Assembly (NCBI RefSeq): GCF_009905605.1
Contig: NZ_JAAAKZ010000015.1
Coordinates: 62,001-126,000, forward strand
From: Runella sp. CRIBMP
Lineage (GTDB): Bacteria > Bacteroidota > Bacteroidia > Cytophagales > Spirosomataceae
Length of the DNA: 64,000 bases
Reading direction: 5' to 3'
Both the position numbers and the translations under genes were made by a program. Each line of letters begins with the position of its first letter. The stretch's first letter is position 1. The notes under the pieces were generated by a model. That model searched no databases. It was not told the DNA's origin and worked only from the letters and a program-made list of their open reading frames with translations. Of this stretch, positions 33,804 to 43,000 are shown piece by piece.

Positions 33804-34592
33804 ATGCAACACACTATTTTTCAATCATTCATTAACAACGCTATTGCGGTTTTACAGGAGTCAACAGATATGCTCGGCCTTGCGATTGCTGGTTCTTGGA
33901 TTACCCACGAAACAGATTCGTTTTCAGATTTAGACCTTGTGTTGGTTTCTACCACCAAAATTTCTGATAATCCTGAGCAAATGAAAGCCGTAGCCAATCA
34001 GCTCGGAACGGTTCTTTCCGCCTTCACGGGAGAGCATGTGGGCGAGACGCGGCTACTGATTTGTTTATACAGCAATCCGCTTTTGCACGTAGACATCAAA
34101 TTTTTGACGCTAGATGAATTTCATCATCGCGTGGAAAATCCCGTGGTAGTATGGGAGCGCGACCATCAACTGACCAGTATCATCCAAGAAACACCCGCCG
34201 TGTGGCCTTACCCTGATTATCAATGGATTGAAGACCGATTCTGGGTTTGGATACATTATGCCACGCTGAAGCTTGGCCGAGGAGAATTGTTTGAAGCCTT
34301 TGATTTTCTTGGCTTTATACGAATGATGGTTTTAGGACCTTTATTACACATCAAAAACGGCAATCAACCGCGCGGTGTCCGAAAAGTGGAGACGAAACTG
34401 GCCCTAGAAGACTTTGCAGAACTGCGCAAAACGGTAGTCCCCATGGCCAAAACCGATTTGGTGGCGGCGCTGTGGAAGTCCATCCAACTTTATGAAGAGG
34501 TACGAAAGCACCTTTTCGACGCAAATATTATACTGAAAGAAGATGCCGCTCAAGAAGTCAAAGTATATTTGTATAAAGTGGAAAAAATGTAG
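33804..34592 (+). CDS. Nucleotidyltransferase-domain protein
   Basis: 262 residues from ATG 33804 (a TTG at 33783 is less likely). The N-terminal part has GSWITHETDSFSDLDLVLVS, the GS...DxD metal-binding motif of the polymerase-beta-like nucleotidyltransferase fold, and HVDIKFLTLDEFHHRV with a third acidic residue. The C-terminal half is helical, like aminoglycoside nucleotidyltransferases. Substrate unknown. Position between nitrate reductase and the rubredoxin-tailed protein suggests a role in the same pathway, for example modification of a protein or cofactor; this is inference. A resistance role is not indicated. Confidence 0.7.
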   Translation: MQHTIFQSFINNAIAVLQESTDMLGLAIAGSWITHETDSFSDLDLVLVSTTKISDNPEQMKAVANQLGTVLSAFTGEHVGETRLLICLYSNPLLHVDIKFLTLDEFHHRVENPVVVWERDHQLTSIIQETPAVWPYPDYQWIEDRFWVWIHYATLKLGRGELFEAFDFLGFIRMMVLGPLLHIKNGNQPRGVRKVETKLALEDFAELRKTVVPMAKTDLVAALWKSIQLYEEVRKHLFDANIILKEDAAQEVKVYLYKVEKM

Positions 34593-34624
34593 CATAACGC
34601 ATCCGAATAAATAATCCAAAACCA

Positions 34625-36004
34625 ATGGCTTATCTACGCATTTTAACCCCCGGCGGTGTAGTAACCCCCGACGAACTTCAACAATTGGCCGCTTTGTCGC
34701 GGCAATGGGCGCTGGGCAAAATGGAGGTAGGATTTCGGCAAGATTTATTGATTCCATGCACTGATTCTCAACTATCTGCACTCCGTTTGCAACTTGGTTT
34801 GCAGGGGTTTCAGGTAGAAGAAGCTGTTCCCACTCACCCTAATATTGTTTCGTCGGTGGTGGCGCAGAACATTTTTCCTAAATTATCGTGGTTGCGCTCT
34901 GGTGACTATTTAGACATTTTGGATTCGTTTGACTTTCAACCTACTCTCAAACTTAACCTTATTGACCCAACACAGGAGCTGATTCGTCCCTTGACGGGAG
35001 AACTCAATTTTGTGGCTTCTCCTACCCCTTCGTTTTGGTATTTAGCAGTCAATTTACCCGCTTTGGGCACCTTACAGGTATGGCCAGAATTGGTTGACGG
35101 TGAACAAATCCCCGACTGGGTCCGCGCCATCGAAAATGCCTTAAAAACTCCCGAACCTATTGATAGTTTTGATACCTTATTTCAGACCGTTACGGCCCAA
35201 TTTTCGGGACGAACGCGCCGTATTCAGAAAGAATTAAAACTTACACCCAAGCCCTATCCTCACCACGAGGGCATTTATCGTTACGACGAACGCTACTGGA
35301 TTGGGCTCTATCAGCGCGACAATGAGTTTGAAGCGTCGTTTCTTGACGCTCTCTGTCAGCTTTGCAAAGACACGAAAATCGGCCGCCTCTACCCTACTCC
35401 TTTCAAAACGTTTATTGTCCGCGATATTCCGAAAGAAACGATTTATCAATGGGAGAAATTATTGGGCCTTTGGGGCATCCACACGCATTATTCATCGCTT
35501 GAACTCAACTGGCAACTGCCTGATGCCGATGCCGCCGCACTGCGGCTCAAAACCGAACTCGTCGATGCCTTTGAGCGCACCCGGATTCGTACCTCAAGTT
35601 TGAGTTTCAGCATCGGTCAACGGAATGCCGATACGACCTCCACGATTGTTATCGAGCCGCTTTCGGCCGATTATCAGCGTTTTCGGATTGTCCATTCTCC
35701 AGATTTTTTCATAGGGAACACAGAATGGGAAACCTTTGCGGCCGATGTAGCGCGCAAAAATCTCCCCGAAGTATTGAGGCGTTTGACCCAAAAATATTAC
35801 GAGCAGTTGTCCACCGAAAAAAAAGCGGGGATTATGCGAACAACGGCAACCCTCAAACCCGTGATAACTGAAAAGGTGATGCGGTGCAAACATTGCCTCA
35901 CCGTGGCCGACGTTGCCCCACCTTTGCCCGCTTTATACGTATGTTCTACGTGCAATGCCCCCGCGAGTGATTTCATGGAAGTGACGTGGGAGATTATCAC
36001 GTAA
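34625..36004 (+). CDS. Nitrite/sulphite-reductase-like protein with C-terminal rubredoxin-type zinc ribbon
   Basis: 459 residues. Two repeats of the ferredoxin-like half-domain fold seen in NirA/CysI (YLRILTPGGVVTPDELQQLA at the start, and YPTPFKTFIVRDIP in the second) are present. However, I do not see the four-cysteine pattern (C-x5-C ... C-x3-C) that binds siroheme and [4Fe-4S]; the only close cysteines are CQLC. The C-terminus has a rubredoxin-like motif (CKHC...CSTC). It could be an electron carrier or accessory protein for nitrate or nitrite reduction. No other nitrite reductase is in the window. Last gene of the narK operon, followed by a terminator. Confidence 0.6.
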   Translation: MAYLRILTPGGVVTPDELQQLAALSRQWALGKMEVGFRQDLLIPCTDSQLSALRLQLGLQGFQVEEAVPTHPNIVSSVVAQNIFPKLSWLRSGDYLDILDSFDFQPTLKLNLIDPTQELIRPLTGELNFVASPTPSFWYLAVNLPALGTLQVWPELVDGEQIPDWVRAIENALKTPEPIDSFDTLFQTVTAQFSGRTRRIQKELKLTPKPYPHHEGIYRYDERYWIGLYQRDNEFEASFLDALCQLCKDTKIGRLYPTPFKTFIVRDIPKETIYQWEKLLGLWGIHTHYSSLELNWQLPDADAAALRLKTELVDAFERTRIRTSSLSFSIGQRNADTTSTIVIEPLSADYQRFRIVHSPDFFIGNTEWETFAADVARKNLPEVLRRLTQKYYEQLSTEKKAGIMRTTATLKPVITEKVMRCKHCLTVADVAPPLPALYVCSTCNAPASDFMEVTWEIIT

Positions 36005-36006
36005 TG

Positions 36007-36055
36007 TGCTATGCCTGCCTTCCTCAAAACCGAAAGCAGGCATAGCATTTTGTTT
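36007..36055 (+). terminator. Terminator of the nitrate reductase operon
   Basis: 12-base arms TGCTATGCCTGC (36007-36018) and GCAGGCATAGCA (36036-36047) with a T-rich run after. It also separates the convergent LuxE-like gene. Confidence 0.85.
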
Positions 36056-36111
36056 AAACGAGGTTGTGAAAAACCTCTTGCTCAGGCTTTGAAAATCGCA
36101 GACAAAACACT

Positions 36112-37146
36112 TCAAATCAATAGATTACAGCCTCTCACGTCTGAATTATCAAAACGCCCTATTACTTCAAACCGTGTGGCATTTTCGCCGACAAAACGTC
36201 CCAAATCCTGCGTTTCGATAAAAGCGCAAGAGTCCAGATTGGCTAAATCAACGACGTTGATACCACCATAACGAAGCCCCGATTGGGGGGTGTCATACAC
36301 CGCCCGAGGGTCGTTAATGTCCCGTAATAAAATGCGCATCGTAGCCGAAGCATCAAAAATACCCTCCCCTTTTGAATACGATTGTGAAAGCAGCTCGGTC
36401 ATGCCGTACTCTGAATGAATGACCTTCACCCCAAAGGCTTTTGTCAGCACTTCGTGTACTTCCTCGCGGAGCATTTCGCGGCGGCGTCCCTTCATACCGC
36501 CTGTTTCCATCACCATCAAACTTGGAATATCTTGGAGGCATTTCAAGTCTTGCGACATCTCGGATTCGGCTAAATCTAACAACGCAAAGGTAACTCCCCA
36601 CAAAATCACGGTACGCCCGTCGGAGTTTTGAGCCAGTTTTTTGAGCGTTATCAACAATTCATCCACATTGTGCAGGAAAAAACCCGAAACCGACGAATGC
36701 GTCTGCACAATAAATTGTTGAACCATATATACCAAAGACGAGTTATTTCGTTCAAGATAGGAAGGTAAAAGGGCTAACAAATGGCAATTCGACAAGAGGC
36801 CGTACGTTTGCTCAAAAATACGGATGCTAATGTCGGTGTACCAATCCAAGTCGGCTACATGATGCCGACTGGTTTGAGCGCCAGTCGTTCCGCTGCTTTC
36901 AAAAGTGGTCTGAACAACGGGCGATTCGGTGAGCACGGTATGTTTTTTGAAAAATCCAATCGGCATAAATGGAATCTGCGTCAGCGACTGTACCTTGTCA
37001 GGATTGCAGCGTAAGTGACTTAAATATTCCCGATAAATAAAATTGGAAACGGCTTGCCAACGAAAAACCGCTAATGCAACGTCCTCGAAGGTATCAGGCG
37101 TGACATTTTTTACTAACTGTTTTAACTCTTGACGACGATTCATCAA
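36112..37146 (-). CDS. LuxE-like acyl-protein synthetase
   Basis: 344 residues. The motif TTFESSGTTGAQTSRHHV is the nucleotide-binding loop of the LuxE/acyl-adenylate group, followed by LLPSYLERNNSSLVYMVQ and the later EYGMTELLSQSY and GRFDNSDVRGCNLLI. In luminous bacteria LuxE activates fatty acids for aldehyde synthesis. Here there are no lux genes and the neighbours give no clue. In Bacteroidota such genes stand alone and probably activate a carboxylic acid for another pathway. Cytoplasmic. Confidence 0.8.
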   Translation of the reverse strand: MMNRRQELKQLVKNVTPDTFEDVALAVFRWQAVSNFIYREYLSHLRCNPDKVQSLTQIPFMPIGFFKKHTVLTESPVVQTTFESSGTTGAQTSRHHVADLDWYTDISIRIFEQTYGLLSNCHLLALLPSYLERNNSSLVYMVQQFIVQTHSSVSGFFLHNVDELLITLKKLAQNSDGRTVILWGVTFALLDLAESEMSQDLKCLQDIPSLMVMETGGMKGRRREMLREEVHEVLTKAFGVKVIHSEYGMTELLSQSYSKGEGIFDASATMRILLRDINDPRAVYDTPQSGLRYGGINVVDLANLDSCAFIETQDLGRFVGENATRFEVIGRFDNSDVRGCNLLI

Positions 37147-37185
37147 ATTTGACTTTTTTACAAATTACGGATAACTTTACCAACC

Positions 37186-37707
37186 ATGAAGACTATCATT
37201 CGTTTTTTCCTTACGTTAATTATATTTTCTGCGGCAACCACCAGTTGTTGGACCCCTCCCGATTACAGTCCCGTTCCAGAAATTGTGTTCAACAGCATGG
37301 ACAAATTTGAAGTCATTGAGCCCTTCTCTCAATCTAAGCAAGATTCGGTAGTCATTACCATTGATTTCAAAGATGGCGATGGTGATTTGGGCGAAAGCAC
37401 CGACAACCGCAACAATCCCAACTACGGTACATGGGGAAATTATGAACTGCGCACGTTCAGAAAAGTTAGCGGCAATCAATTTGAAGAGGTCATTCTCGCC
37501 GCCAACTCTAAAATATTCTTTCCTGTCTTGAAGCCAGACCGCAAAAGAGGCCCCATTGAAGGTAAATTAGACTACGCAGTGTATTTTCCTTACGCAAGAA
37601 ACGCTCGAATGACAACCGTTAAGTTTCAGATACGCATACGCGACCGCGCCCTAAACGTGAGCAATGCCGTAGAAAGTGACACCATTTCGGTGCCTTTGTT
37701 GCTCTAA
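37186..37707 (+). CDS. Lipoprotein of unknown function
   Basis: 173 residues with a lipoprotein signal (MKTIIRFFLTLIIFSAATTSC, cysteine at residue 21 followed by W). The mature part holds DFKDGDGDLGE, a calcium-loop-like acidic pattern common in Bacteroidota surface lipoproteins, and an Ig-like fold. Function not known. Divergent from the LuxE-like gene. Confidence 0.75.
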   Translation: MKTIIRFFLTLIIFSAATTSCWTPPDYSPVPEIVFNSMDKFEVIEPFSQSKQDSVVITIDFKDGDGDLGESTDNRNNPNYGTWGNYELRTFRKVSGNQFEEVILAANSKIFFPVLKPDRKRGPIEGKLDYAVYFPYARNARMTTVKFQIRIRDRALNVSNAVESDTISVPLLL

Positions 37708-37777
37708 AAAGGGGCAATTGCGCTGCTTTTTTAAAGTGTTTCGGTAAAATTATCTATTTTTACTAAAACACTTTTTT

Positions 37778-38722
37778 ATGTTTGTCAAAACCTATTTTCT
37801 CGGCATTGTAGTCATTCTGTGCGTGGCAACGGCATTGCTGACGGGGTCTACCGTTTTTCAGAAAACACCGCCACCCGCCACCTCTTCAACCGATTTTGAC
37901 CGAAAAACCTTTGGAGAGTATTGGTTTAAAGGCAAAGCTGAAATTAGTACCTACACGCTTCAACAAGCACAATACGGTGCGTTAAACCCTGGCGAAGCCG
38001 TACTAGTTTTTGTCACCGAAGACTTCCGAACCGACACACATGTAAAACTCGACAAAGAGGAAAACCGTCACAAATCGACGCCTGTTTTGAAACTGAATGC
38101 CATTCATCGCTTTGTTACGGGTATTTATGACTATTCTATTTATACGTCTGTCTTTACCCCGATTGACCACCAGCTCTTTCCTCAAACCCTCAAAGTTTCG
38201 ACCACAAGTCAGGACTGGTGCGGGCACACATTCACGCAGCTTAATTATCAAAACAATGGGTACAAAGTAACGGGGCGTTCGTACTTCGAAGACAATGTAA
38301 CCGAAGACTATACCACCGAAAAAGCACTGCTAGAAGACGAACTTTGGACGCGTCTGCGCCTTGCTCCCAATAGACTCCCCGTGGGTTCTATCAACATCAT
38401 TCCGAGTACCAAAGCGGCCCGGCTGCGCCACCAAAAGACAGCACCGATGGCCGCTATTGCGTCAATGGAGCCCTATAAAGGCAACGATTTTATGGGCAAA
38501 TCCCTGAAGGCCTACAAAATAGCTTACGCAGAGGGGCGCATTCTGCAAATTGTGTTTGAAGAAAATTTCCCGCACCGCATTACGGGTTGGGAAGATACCT
38601 ACCCAAGCAGGGGAAAATTGCTAACCACCCGAGCCATTCTTAAAAAGACGCTTTTATCAGCCTATTGGACGCAAAATACCCCAGAGAATCGTCCGCTTCG
38701 TGATACGTTGCAGCTGCAATAA
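37778..38722 (+). CDS. Exported protein of unknown function
   Basis: 314 residues with an N-terminal signal segment (FLGIVVILCVATALLTGSTVF). The family text is FGEYWFKGKAEISTYTLQQAQYG, VFVTEDFRTDTHVKLD and SQDWCGHTFTQLNYQNN, seen in exported proteins sometimes labelled by mistake as septum inhibitor Maf; no Maf motifs are present. Function not known. Confidence 0.75.
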   Translation: MFVKTYFLGIVVILCVATALLTGSTVFQKTPPPATSSTDFDRKTFGEYWFKGKAEISTYTLQQAQYGALNPGEAVLVFVTEDFRTDTHVKLDKEENRHKSTPVLKLNAIHRFVTGIYDYSIYTSVFTPIDHQLFPQTLKVSTTSQDWCGHTFTQLNYQNNGYKVTGRSYFEDNVTEDYTTEKALLEDELWTRLRLAPNRLPVGSINIIPSTKAARLRHQKTAPMAAIASMEPYKGNDFMGKSLKAYKIAYAEGRILQIVFEENFPHRITGWEDTYPSRGKLLTTRAILKKTLLSAYWTQNTPENRPLRDTLQLQ

Positions 38723-38754
38723 AAAAGGCAGCCTGCGGTTGCAGACTGCCTTTT
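38723..38754. terminator. Bidirectional terminator
   Basis: AAAAGGCAG-c-CTGC pairs with GCAG-a-CTGCCTTTT around a GGTT loop. It serves the exported-protein gene and the convergent porV. Confidence 0.85.
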
Positions 38755-38774
38755 CAAATATGTTTTAGCGACGC

Positions 38775-39947
38775 TTATTCGATGTCTTCTACCGCTTCAG
38801 CCGCCTTTTTGAATACATCTACTACCAACGACACTCGGAAGGTATTGGCCAAAGGACTTCCTTGCGTTTGGGGCATCAGGTAAGCAAAGTCGATGCCGTA
38901 GCGCTGCTGAATACGAGCGCCAAAACCCACCGTGAAATACTTACGATTTCCTTTGGTTTTGGTTTCGTTGAAATACCCAAAACGGAAAGCAAATGCTTCG
39001 TTGTACCAGTATTCAACCCCCGTAGAAATCATAAACTCACGAACTTCTTCGCTGAAACCACCTGGCGCATCGCCGAAAGACTTAAACATGGCCGAAATAG
39101 TCCCAACATCCTGACCAGAAGCGGTACCGCCTGGCGTAGGAATCATGAGTTTATTCAAATCCAATGCAAACGTAATTTTATTTAACGGATCAATATGACG
39201 CGTTGCAGTTCCGCCCAATTTGAATGTAGTTGGTATAAAACCGCTCGTGGTGCCTCCGTAATTAACTTTACCGCCAATGTTTTGCAACATCAACGCAGCC
39301 GAATAATTCCAGCCTTTTCCAGTGCCTTCGTCTACATTTTCGGTTTGATAAAACGCGCTGATATCACCCGCTGCCGTCTGCCCCGCTTTTAGGGCCGAGC
39401 CGCCCAGCAGTTGAACGCCATTGCCTAAGTTGGAAACGATGTATTTTACGTTCAAGCCCATCGAAAATTTATCGGTCAATTTTCGAGAATAAGCCACTGA
39501 ACCATAAAATTCATTGGAATAATAATCGCCCAATGAGGTACCAAAGTTGTTGCGGGCTTCAAATTTGCCGTGGTCAAAATACATCAAGCTCAATCCGACA
39601 GCTTGGTTTTTACCGATTTTCTTAAAACCCGACAAATACGCAAAAGACATATCTTCGGTAATGTTGCGAAGCCATGGCGTATAAGAGAGAGCTACTCCGT
39701 ATTCTTTTTGGGCATGAACCAGCTTTGCGGCCCCCCAGTACACCGAGTTGGCATCGGCACTCAAGGCAGCACCCGCATCTCCCATGGCGGCACTACGCGC
39801 ATCGGGCGTAAAAGCAGCAAAGGGAACAGAGGGAATTACAGCGCGTCCGCCTGTGCTATCTTGACCACCAGAAGTAATCTGTGCTATTGAACTGAAGGAA
39901 ACGCAAAAACCCACAATTGTAAAAAGGGGAGAAATTTTTCTTGTCAT
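38775..39947 (-). CDS. porV: Type IX secretion outer-membrane protein PorV (LptO)
   Basis: 390 residues of the FadL-like barrel family. Signal peptide up to FSSIAQ; the diagnostic start PFAAFTPDARSAAMGDAGAALSADANSVYWGAAKL follows in sections. The C-terminal half has the barrel strands FGYFNETKTKGNRKYFTVGFG. PorV shuttles cargo from the translocon to the PorU sortase. Encoded next to porU, as in many Bacteroidota. Confidence 0.92.
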   Translation of the reverse strand: MTRKISPLFTIVGFCVSFSSIAQITSGGQDSTGGRAVIPSVPFAAFTPDARSAAMGDAGAALSADANSVYWGAAKLVHAQKEYGVALSYTPWLRNITEDMSFAYLSGFKKIGKNQAVGLSLMYFDHGKFEARNNFGTSLGDYYSNEFYGSVAYSRKLTDKFSMGLNVKYIVSNLGNGVQLLGGSALKAGQTAAGDISAFYQTENVDEGTGKGWNYSAALMLQNIGGKVNYGGTTSGFIPTTFKLGGTATRHIDPLNKITFALDLNKLMIPTPGGTASGQDVGTISAMFKSFGDAPGGFSEEVREFMISTGVEYWYNEAFAFRFGYFNETKTKGNRKYFTVGFGARIQQRYGIDFAYLMPQTQGSPLANTFRVSLVVDVFKKAAEAVEDIE

Positions 39948-40065
39948 AAGGAAATTTGTTTGCCACTACTACCCGTACCTTTCTGCGCTGAACCACGATA
40001 AGGGCGTTTCAAAAATAGAGTTCTGTTTAAGATTGTGCAAAGATATTAATTACTATTTTCAAAAT

Positions 40066-43000
40066 CTATTTTACCATTATTAACTTACCGCTTTGACGCT
40101 GAGTTTGTTGGCGGGTTAGTGAGTGTACTTCCATTCTGTAAATATATACGCCCGCTGGAACGTTTTGGATTGATTGATTTTTTCCGTTCCATGTAAATAC
40201 CTCCAAAAGCTTGTCTGAGTTATAAATTGTTTGCGCTGCGGTACAAATCATTTTCCCATTTAGGTCAAAAATCTGAAGGGTTACTTCTACATCATCCCCT
40301 TCGTCAACGAGTTCGAGTTGAAACTTAGTCTGTTCAACAAATGGATTAGGATACGCAATGACTGTCTTAATCAATTTTATTTCTTCGCCTACTCTAAACC
40401 TCAACGCACCCTCCGCCGTATTATTGTACGTATCTTCCACTTTCAATTTAACGGTATATTCGCCCATAGGCAACCGATGAAAAGGAAACAAAATTCGGCC
40501 CGAACGGTAATCGTCTTTTTCGGCCAAAAAATAATCATTCACCGCGATACTCAAAGTATCGTTTAGGGTCAATGTCATATTCCTAGCAAAATTCAGACCA
40601 TTTTCATCGCTTAATTTGGCTACAAAAAGGGGACTATCTTCTACTTGACTGCCATCCACAAACAACTCATCATTTAGGTATAGTTGCATCTGTGGCGGTT
40701 TAGTATCGTTCTGCAACGGCCCGCTTCCTCCCACCATTACGCGCTTAGTTCCGCCGATGGCATCGCGGAGGCTGTCGGCTTTTACCGCGTATACTTCAAT
40801 TTTTCCGTTGCCAAACGACGACCCAATGTTTTTTGGAACAATAAACTGTACATTAAACTTTCCTGCTTTTACGCTTACTTTTCCTTCAAACAATTTTTTA
40901 TCGTACAAGCCATATTGCATTTTTGGATTGGCAGCAATGATGTTGGGAGCCTCTCCGCGCGCTTTATCGCCGAGCGTCAGAAGCTGACTTTCTTTATCAT
41001 AAACGCTGACGATGGCCGTTCCCGTAAAATCAGTCACTGTTGTTCCATCTTGTTGTATCTCTCCCGACAATTGGGCCAATTGACCCGCTTTAAGGGTATC
41101 ATTGGCCGTAATACTCACCTCATAATCTCCATAATTTAATTGCAGGGATGGGTCGCCCAGGAGGGTAAAGTTACGGTTGAGTACATCATAAACACTTTTA
41201 TTTTTGGTCATACGGATGACATCCCCCAAACGAGGCATTTTTCCATTTTGGGGTTCAAAAACAGCGCGGTAAAATGCAGCGTTCACCAAAAAATTGGTAT
41301 TGGCATACACGGGGCGCGAGGTAGTAAGCATAGCAATGGCGCCACCACGCGGGCTCAACACCGAAATTTCCGCACCAGATGCTTCGCCGGGATTATCATA
41401 ACGACCAAACTCACAGGTGGCCGTAATAATCAGGGGCATATTGTCCAAATTGCGCCAATTAAACAGATTTTGCAAGGTCACAATCTGTTCGTCAGACCAC
41501 GTCGAAATGCCTCCATGTCCGGTATAATTTACAATCAACGCACCTTCGTTTACATAGCGGTCAACGGCTTGGCCCGCACCCGGAGCACGTTGGATAGTAG
41601 AGCCAAACTGAGGAAAAGCATCCACGTACACTTTATGCAATGCGTACGCAGGGGCCAATTCTGCCACTATTTTAGACAAATCATCGGCATCTTTCTGGTG
41701 AAGATTGTCGTCTCCGTCATCGGCCACAAAAGCGATTCGCTGACGCCAATCTCCCTTTGAGCGTTTGGCGTTGTAGCGCATGATTTTGTTCACCACCGTT
41801 TCAGCTTCGGCAATGGTTTTGACGGGCAGCCTTCCGATGCCAATATCTAAAGTATGATTTCCTGTAAAATCTTCTTTCCATTCGCCCTCATCGGGTTTCA
41901 GGAATCCGTAATAATCGTCGGAAGAAAAACTACGTACGGGATGTGCCGACTCCCTGCTCTCATACGACGGCACAAAATTGGCCAGTTCGGAGGGTGAAAT
42001 AGCTTTTAGGTTATTTTTGAAATCATAACTCGCATCACCGAAAAGCAGCAAATACTTCAACTTTTCGGGTTGTTTATCTCTAAGATACCTTACCAAGTCA
42101 CGGATGGCCGTTGGGTCGGGCTGGCCAGAAGCGAACTCATTATAGACCTGAACCGTAGTCACCACCTGTACGTCTAAGCCATCATTTTGTCGACGAAAAT
42201 CCGCCAGTTTCTGGGCCTGTTTTTGCCACGCAGGCGCCGTCACTACAACCATGTCGGGGGTAGACAGGCTTCTTATACTTTGATTCTGAACGGTTTGAAA
42301 AGAAACGGGCGGTTTCAATTGATTTTCAGTAAACACCACAAATCGTTTCAAGGTTTTTCCAGCCGCCCCAAAAGTAGCCTCCGTACCATTTAAGGAGTAC
42401 GCCTGCGCTCGCGGGCGCAACGGGTCCGTAATTTCCCACAGCTGCATCTGCGCGTTGGCTTGACCGATAACGTACCTAACAGAATCTTGCGTAAGTGAGC
42501 TAAGATTTTGAAAGACAAGCGTTTGCTCATTGAGCCTCAACGTACGCTGCACCTGCAACCCAATAAAATCCAAGTAACCGTCGGCATTGGACTGGCCCGC
42601 TTTGTCAAACGTGGCCACGATTGTTACGCGGGCAGGGTTGGCTGTATTTATGGTCAGTTTACCAGCATGGGTTTGAGATGTTCTTTGCCCTCTCAAATCG
42701 TATCGGTTTGTGGGACTCATGGCCGAGACCGTACCCATCGTTTGTTCGCCAATGGCTTGTCCATTAATAGCAAACAAAAATTTCGTCACCACTTGCGCCG
42801 ACGCCACGGTCGCGGCCGTCAGTTTCAAGGGGCTGTCGGGCACAACACCCCTCAAATCAGCATTAAACTCCTGTCGTGTCTGCGTGCCGAAGTATTCTCC
42901 CCACCACTCTCTACCCGACTGAACGCGGTTATAGAGCTCACTTTCCAGAAATACGTACTCATCAAAAGTCGTCAACAATTGGCCAGTAGTTCCTGATTTT

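Noticed and set aside
33804-34592. Aminoglycoside resistance gene
   Set aside because: Only the general nucleotidyltransferase motif is shared; the gene sits in a nitrate operon with no mobile element.
34625-36004. Standard ferredoxin-nitrite reductase NirA
   Set aside because: Required siroheme/Fe-S cysteine pattern is not seen and a rubredoxin-like tail is present.
37778-38722. Septum formation inhibitor Maf
   Set aside because: No Maf nucleotide-pyrophosphatase motifs; it has a signal peptide and exported-protein features.
41140-41760. 206-codon open frame on the plus strand inside porU
   Set aside because: Lies opposite the catalytic domain of PorU and has no plausible start context or motifs.
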